Assembly (NCBI RefSeq): GCF_902859625.1
Contig: NZ_CADIJX010000005.1
Span: forward strand, 124,001-188,000
From: Achromobacter pestifer
Lineage (GTDB): Bacteria; Pseudomonadota; Gammaproteobacteria; Burkholderiales; Burkholderiaceae_B
Direction of reading: 5' to 3'
DNA: 64,000 bases
Made by a program: the position numbers and the translations under genes. The notes beneath the pieces were generated by a model. It worked only from the letters and a program-made list of their open reading frames with translations. It made no database searches and was not told the DNA's origin. Of the stretch, positions 59,654-64,000 are shown in pieces. Each line of letters begins with the position of its first letter. The first letter of the stretch is position 1.

Positions 59654-60598
59654 ATGAACACCTACGATTCCACGCAACCGTACCCCCGCGATCTGATCGG
59701 CTATGGCCGCAATCCGCCGCACGCGCAATGGCCCGGACGCGCCCGCATCGCCGTGCAATTCGTGTTGAATTACGAAGAAGGCGGCGAAAACTCCGTGCTG
59801 CATGGCGACGCGGGATCCGAGCAGTTCCTGTCTGAAATGTTCAACCCGGCCAGCTATCCGGATCGCCACCTCAGCATGGAAGGCATTTATGAATACGGGT
59901 CGCGCGTGGGGGTCTGGCGCATTCTGCGCGAATTTGAAAAGCGGCAACTTCCGCTGACGGTCTTCGGTGTGGGAATGGCCTTGCAGCGCCACCCCGAATT
60001 GACGGCGGCGTTCGCTGAACTGGGCCACGAGATCGCCTGCCACGGCTGGCGCTGGGTGCATTACCAGAACGTGGACGAAGCCACCGAGCGCGAACACATG
60101 CGCTTGGGGCTGGAGGCAATCACGCAATTGACGGGCACCCGCCCGCTGGGCTGGTACACCGGCCGAGACAGCCCCCGCACCCGCCGGCTGGTGGCGGACG
60201 ACGGCGGCTTCGAATACGACAGCGACTACTACGGCGATGACCTGCCCTTCTGGATGCAGGTACAAAAAAGCGATGGCGCCGTCGTGCCGCAACTGATCGT
60301 GCCCTACACGCTGGATTGCAACGACATGCGCTTCGCGCTGCCGCAAGGCTATTCGCACGCCGACCCTTTCTTCCAATACCTGAAAGACAGTTTCGACGTG
60401 CTTTACGCCGAAGGCGACGACGCCCCCAAGATGCTCAGCATCGGCATGCATTGCCGGCTGCTTGGCCGGCCGGGACGCATCACCGCGCTGCAACGCTTCC
60501 TGGACCACATCGCCAGCCACGATCGCGTCTGGGTGTGCCGCCGGCTGGATATCGCCCGGCACTGGAAAGCCACCCACCCTTATCTTCCCAACCGCTGA
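59654..60598 (+). CDS. puuE: Allantoinase PuuE
   Basis: A 314-residue metal-independent or weakly metal-dependent polysaccharide-deacetylase-fold allantoinase, which hydrolyses allantoin to allantoate. The block YPRDLIGYGRNPPHAQWPGRARIAVQFVLNYEEGGENS (part) and the signature YEYGSRVGVWRILREFEKR, HEIACHGWRWVHYQN and GWYTGRDSPRTRRLV are those of PuuE. The ATG at 59654 gives the family N-terminus MNTYDSTQPYPRD. It is the first gene of a plus-strand unit with the uraD-allC fusion and M20 gene, 11 nt before the next start. Confidence 0.93.
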   Translation: MNTYDSTQPYPRDLIGYGRNPPHAQWPGRARIAVQFVLNYEEGGENSVLHGDAGSEQFLSEMFNPASYPDRHLSMEGIYEYGSRVGVWRILREFEKRQLPLTVFGVGMALQRHPELTAAFAELGHEIACHGWRWVHYQNVDEATEREHMRLGLEAITQLTGTRPLGWYTGRDSPRTRRLVADDGGFEYDSDYYGDDLPFWMQVQKSDGAVVPQLIVPYTLDCNDMRFALPQGYSHADPFFQYLKDSFDVLYAEGDDAPKMLSIGMHCRLLGRPGRITALQRFLDHIASHDRVWVCRRLDIARHWKATHPYLPNR

Positions 60599-60609
60599 GC
60601 CCGACGACC

Positions 60610-62388
60610 ATGGCCTATACCCTGGAACAACTCAATGCGGCCACGCCCGACGAGGCCGTGGCCATGCTTGATGGCCTGTACGAACACTCACCCTGGATCG
60701 CCCGGCAGGCGCTCCAAGCGCGGCCCTTTCGATCACTGGCGCATTTGCAAGACCAGATGCGGCGGGTACTGGACGAGGCCGACATCGAAGCCCGGCTGGC
60801 ACTGATCCGCGCCCACCCGGAGCTGGCCGGCCGCGCGATGCTGCGCAACAGCCTGACCGCGGAATCCACCAGCGAACAGGATCAAGCGGGGCTCACCCAT
60901 TGTTCGCCCGAGGAGCTGGAGCGCTTGCAGGCGCTGAACGCCGACTACGGCACCCGCTTCGGTTTCCCCTTCATCCTGGCCGTGCGCGGTACGCGCGGCA
61001 TCGGCCTTGAACGCCAGCAGATCATCGATGCGTTCGCGCGCCGACTGGACAATCCACCCGACGTCGAGCTTGACGAGGCGTTGCGCAACATTCACCGCAT
61101 CGTCGAAATCCGCCTGGCCGACAAGTTCAACACCGACCTGACGCTAGGCAACGATATCTGGGACTGGCAGGAACGGCTCAGCATCCACAGTGACCCAGGC
61201 TACGCTGAAAAGGGCCAATTGACCGTCACCTACCTGACGGAGGCGCACCGCGCGTGCGCGCAACGCATCTCGCATTGGATGCGGGACTGCGGCTTTGACG
61301 AAGTCGAGATCGACGCGGTCGGCAACGTGGTGGGACGCTACCGCGCCGATCGTCCCGACGCGCCCACGCTGATGACGGGCAGCCATTACGACACGGTGCG
61401 CAACGGCGGCAAATACGACGGCCGGCTGGGCATCTTCGTGCCAATGGCCTGCGTGCGCGAATTGCATCGCCAAGGACGACGCCTGCCCTATCACCTGGAA
61501 GTGATCGGCTTCGCAGAAGAGGAAGGCCAGCGCTATCGCGCCACGTTCCTGGGCTCCGGCGCACTGATCGGCGACTTCAAGCCGGAATGGCTGGACCAGA
61601 AAGACGCCCAAGGCGTCACCATGCGCGACGCCATGCTCCATGCCGGGCTATGCATCGACGACATCCCGAAACTACGCCGCGATCCAGCACGCTATCTCGG
61701 CTTTGTGGAAGTGCATATCGAGCAAGGTCCCGTGCTGTTCGAAATGGGCCTGCCGCTGGGCATCGTGACATCCATCAACGGCAGCGTGCGCTATCAGGCG
61801 CAGATCTTCGGCATGGCCTGCCATGCCGGTACCACCCCGATGAATCGGCGCCGCGATGCCGCCACAGCCACGGCCGAGCTGGCCTTGTACCTGGAACAGC
61901 GCGCGGCCCGCGACGGCGATTCCGTCGGCACGATCGGTATGCTTGAAGTGCCAAACGGCTCGATCAACGTCGTGCCGGGCGAATGCCGCTTCAGCCTGGA
62001 CTTGCGCGCCCCCAGCGACCCGCAGCGCGACGCGCTGGTGAATGATGTGCTGGCCGAGCTGGACGCCATCTGCCAGCGGCGCGGCCTGCGCTACGCACTG
62101 GAGGAAACCATGCGCGCCGCCGCGGCCCCCAGCGATCCCGCCTGGCAACAACGGTGGGAAGACGCCGTCGATGCGTTGGGCGTGCCCGTGCATCGCATGC
62201 CCAGCGGCGCCGGCCACGACGCAATGAAGCTGCACGAAGTGATGCCGCAAGCCATGCTGTTCGTTCGTGGCCAGAACGCCGGCATCAGCCATAACCCCCG
62301 CGAATCCACCACCCGTGACGACATCCAGCTGGCGGCGCTTGCCATGCAACGCCTGCTGGACGACCTTGCCAATGACCTTACCCGCTGA
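60610..62388 (+). CDS. Fused OHCU decarboxylase-allantoate amidohydrolase
   Basis: This 592-residue protein joins two steps of urate breakdown. Residues 1-170 are UraD (OHCU decarboxylase), with the catalytic His69 in RAHPELAGRAML and FGFPFILAVRG. Residues 185-590 are an M20-family allantoate amidohydrolase (AllC) with metal ligands His259 in TGSHYDTV, Asp270 in GKYDGRLG and the Glu pair 303-305 in FAEEEGQRY, followed by SINGSVRYQAQIFGMACHAGTTPM (part). The frame runs unbroken across the join. It lies 11 nt after puuE and 4 nt before the next gene. UraD acts before PuuE and AllC after, so the fusion brackets PuuE. Confidence 0.93.
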   Translation: MAYTLEQLNAATPDEAVAMLDGLYEHSPWIARQALQARPFRSLAHLQDQMRRVLDEADIEARLALIRAHPELAGRAMLRNSLTAESTSEQDQAGLTHCSPEELERLQALNADYGTRFGFPFILAVRGTRGIGLERQQIIDAFARRLDNPPDVELDEALRNIHRIVEIRLADKFNTDLTLGNDIWDWQERLSIHSDPGYAEKGQLTVTYLTEAHRACAQRISHWMRDCGFDEVEIDAVGNVVGRYRADRPDAPTLMTGSHYDTVRNGGKYDGRLGIFVPMACVRELHRQGRRLPYHLEVIGFAEEEGQRYRATFLGSGALIGDFKPEWLDQKDAQGVTMRDAMLHAGLCIDDIPKLRRDPARYLGFVEVHIEQGPVLFEMGLPLGIVTSINGSVRYQAQIFGMACHAGTTPMNRRRDAATATAELALYLEQRAARDGDSVGTIGMLEVPNGSINVVPGECRFSLDLRAPSDPQRDALVNDVLAELDAICQRRGLRYALEETMRAAAAPSDPAWQQRWEDAVDALGVPVHRMPSGAGHDAMKLHEVMPQAMLFVRGQNAGISHNPRESTTRDDIQLAALAMQRLLDDLANDLTR

Positions 62389-62392
62389 CACC

Positions 62393-63622
62393 ATGACCGA
62401 TTACGCTCGACTCGACGCCTGGGTGGACGCCCACTTTGACGAGGAAGTCCGCTTCCTGCAATCGCTGGTGCGCGTCCCCACGGACACGCCCCCCGGCAAC
62501 AACGCCCCGCACGCCGTGCGCACCGCGGAACTGCTGCAAGACTTCGGTTTCAATGCCGAAGCCCACGCGGTGCCCGCGCAACAGGTCAAGGACTACGGCC
62601 TGGAATCCATCACCAACCTGATCGTCCGGCGCGAATACGGCCCAGGCCGCCGCATTGCCCTCAATGCTCACGGCGACGTGGTGCCGCCCGGCGACGGCTG
62701 GCAACATGACCCTTATGGCGCCGAGATCGAAGACGGCAGCCTGTACGGCCGCGCCGCCGCCGTCAGCAAGAGCGACTTCGCCAGTTTCACCTTCGCCGTG
62801 CGCGCACTGGAAGCCGTGGCCCGCCCCACTCATGGCGCCGTCGAACTGCATTTCACCTACGACGAGGAATTCGGCGGACTACTCGGCCCCGGCTGGCTGC
62901 TGTCCCAGGGCCTGACCAAGCCCGACCTGATGATCGCCGCCGGCTTCAGCTATGAGGTCGTGACCGCCCACAACGGCTGCCTGCAAATGGAAGTGACGGT
63001 ACACGGCAAGATGGCGCACGCCGCCATTCCGTCCACCGGCGTGGATGCGCTGCAAGGCGCGGTCAAGATCCTGAATGCGCTGTACGCGCAAAACGCCCTG
63101 TACCAGCAGGTGACGTCCGACGTGCCGGGCATCACGCACCCGTACCTGAATGTCGGCCGCATTGAAGGCGGCACCAATACCAACGTCGTGCCGGGCAAGG
63201 TCAGCTTCAAGCTGGACCGCCGCATGATCCCCGAGGAAAACGCCACCGAAGTCGAAGCCAATATCCGCCAGATCATCCAGGACGCGGCGGCGGCCACGCC
63301 CGGCATCACCATCGAGATCAAACGCCTGCTGCTGGCCAATTCGATGCGCCCGCTGGCCGGCAACCAACCGCTGGTCAGCGCCATCCAGAAACATGGCGAG
63401 GAGCTCTTCGGAGAACCCATCCCCGCCATGGGCACCCCGCTTTACACCGACGTGCGGCTGTACGGCGAAGCGGGCATCCCTGGCGTGATTTACGGCGCGG
63501 GTCCGCGCACCGTGCTGGAATCCCATGCCAAGCGCAACGACGAACGGGTCGTGCTGGAAGACCTGCGCCGCGCCACCAAGGTTATCGCGCGCACGCTGGC
63601 TGATCTGCTCAAGCCAGTCTGA
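62393..63622 (+). CDS. M20 family metallohydrolase (ArgE/DapE-like)
   Basis: The 409-residue enzyme has the di-zinc M20 pattern: ALNAHGDVVPPGDGW with the first His and Asp, GRAAAVSKSDFAS, the general-base Glu in TYDEEFGG, and HGKMAHAAIPSTGVDAL in the dimerisation domain. Its substrate is unknown. Because it starts 4 nt after the uraD-allC stop it is probably part of the purine pathway, perhaps acting on a ureido or carbamoyl product of allantoate, but generic ArgE/DapE annotation is all the sequence supports. A start seven codons upstream (62372) is also possible. Confidence 0.88.
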   Translation: MTDYARLDAWVDAHFDEEVRFLQSLVRVPTDTPPGNNAPHAVRTAELLQDFGFNAEAHAVPAQQVKDYGLESITNLIVRREYGPGRRIALNAHGDVVPPGDGWQHDPYGAEIEDGSLYGRAAAVSKSDFASFTFAVRALEAVARPTHGAVELHFTYDEEFGGLLGPGWLLSQGLTKPDLMIAAGFSYEVVTAHNGCLQMEVTVHGKMAHAAIPSTGVDALQGAVKILNALYAQNALYQQVTSDVPGITHPYLNVGRIEGGTNTNVVPGKVSFKLDRRMIPEENATEVEANIRQIIQDAAAATPGITIEIKRLLLANSMRPLAGNQPLVSAIQKHGEELFGEPIPAMGTPLYTDVRLYGEAGIPGVIYGAGPRTVLESHAKRNDERVVLEDLRRATKVIARTLADLLKPV

Positions 63623-63631
63623 TGACGGCGA

Positions 63632-63660
63632 GGCATGGCGCAGCCACCGCGCGCCATGCC
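63632..63660 (+). terminator. Hairpin after the M20 gene
   Basis: GGCATGGCGC and GCGCCATGCC form a perfect 10-bp stem with a 9-nt loop, 10 nt after the M20 stop. There is no T-run, so Rho-dependent or weak termination is likely. Confidence 0.55.
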
Positions 63661-63741
63661 TGGCGGCCCGGCCGCCCCTAATTCGCGCGAACCCGACAAC
63701 ATTTAGCCCGGGTTTTCCTCTATTCCGAATACCCGATCCGT

Positions 63742-63751
63742 CTGTATACAT
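63742..63751. promoter_or_regulatory. Purine-operator candidate 3 (CTGTATACAT)
   Basis: CTGTATACAT contains the same TGTATACA core as the site ahead of puuE and is about 70 nt upstream of the purine permease ATG. Confidence 0.55.
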
Positions 63752-63819
63752 TCCTCGTACACAAAACGCTTTTCAGGATTTCCCCGACCGACATCTCACT
63801 CCGCCAGGAGACTTTCGCC

Positions 63820-64000
63820 ATGCAGGCAGCATCGTCCGCGCCCTCTCGCGCGCCGCAAGATACTCATCCCGTCGACCAGCGCCTGCCTTCCGGCAAGCTA
63901 GCGGCCTTGGGCCTGCAGCATGTGCTCGTGATGTATGCCGGCGCGGTCGCGGTGCCCCTGATCGTTGGCCGCGCGCTGAATCTGTCGCCCGACGAAGTGG
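63820..64000 (+). CDS. Nucleobase:cation symporter-2 family purine permease, C-terminus cut by window edge
   Basis: The first 60 residues are visible. After a Ser/Ala/Pro-rich cytoplasmic tail (MQAASSAPSRAPQDTHPVDQ) comes LGLQHVLVMYAGAVAVPLIVG, the first helix of the NCS2 family of xanthine, urate and uracil permeases. The HVLVMYAGAVAVPL block resembles bacterial urate/xanthine carriers. The ATG follows CAGGAG at suitable spacing. It is placed after the urate catabolic genes and shares a TGTATACA motif with them, so purine or urate uptake is likely. Confidence 0.9.
   Translation, partial: MQAASSAPSRAPQDTHPVDQRLPSGKLAALGLQHVLVMYAGAVAVPLIVGRALNLSPDEV

Noticed and set aside
1..64000. CRISPR arrays, insertion sequences, prophage, integrase, tRNA or rRNA genes
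   Set aside because: I looked for regular repeats, transposase-like proteins and conserved RNA motifs and saw none; all large ORFs belong to ordinary chromosomal families.

Overview
The window is a contiguous stretch of a high-G+C betaproteobacterial chromosome. Gene content and neighbourhoods point to the Alcaligenaceae, most likely Achromobacter or a close relative such as Bordetella. The pointers are the Bordetella-type ftrABCD iron operon, phaC-phaB-phaR, odhA-odhB-lpdA, and several Burkholderiales-specific DUF families. I see no rRNA, tRNA, CRISPR array, insertion sequence or prophage. Both ends of the window cut a gene.

Layout. 1-4.6 kb: envelope and miscellaneous genes (DUF4434 lipoprotein, YidB family, lytic transglycosylase, DUF455, GNAT/FemAB-like). 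4.6-12.9 kb: a cyanophycin locus, with a DUF1854 protein and an unusual ABC exporter on the minus strand, divergent from two tandem cyanophycin synthetase paralogues. 12.9-14.3 kb: a 39-aa lipoprotein and a small stress cluster (CsbD, DUF1328, BON). 14.3-18.6 kb: PhzF, then ftrABCD for ferrous iron uptake. 18.7-21.9 kb: polyhydroxybutyrate genes phaC-phaB-phaR. 22-31.7 kb: housekeeping genes (pgeF, rluD, bamD, a DinG-type helicase, tex, trpS) and one unrecognised protein. 31.8-34.8 kb: a four-gene overlapping iron-uptake accessory operon. 35-44.4 kb: hydroxyproline catabolism (deaminase, 2-epimerase, FAD dehydrogenase subunits including a gene fusion) running into an inositol-monophosphatase-family enzyme and a Fbp/Afu-type ABC importer. 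44.5-48.6 kb: TonB-dependent receptor, FecR and a FecI-type sigma factor. 48.7-55.6 kb: zapE and the 2-oxoglutarate dehydrogenase operon. 56-57.6 kb: ACC deaminase with a divergent Lrp-type regulator. 57.7-64 kb: purine/urate catabolism (puuD, uraH, puuE, a uraD-allC fusion, an M20 hydrolase and the start of a purine permease).

How the parts fit. Two storage polymers are made within about 15 kb: cyanophycin (nitrogen) and PHB (carbon). Several other blocks salvage nitrogen from hydroxyproline, ACC and urate. Three separate iron-uptake units each have a Fur-box-like sequence upstream. The best candidates for undescribed biology are two. First, the two CphA paralogues look complementary: one keeps a metallopeptidase-like N-domain motif but has lost Mur-ligase active-site motifs, and the other shows the reverse. 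Second, next to them lies an ABC exporter carrying an N-terminal PH-like region and a zinc ribbon, paired with DUF1854. A palindromic TTGTATACA-type motif recurs upstream of the purine transcription units and looks like a local regulon operator.
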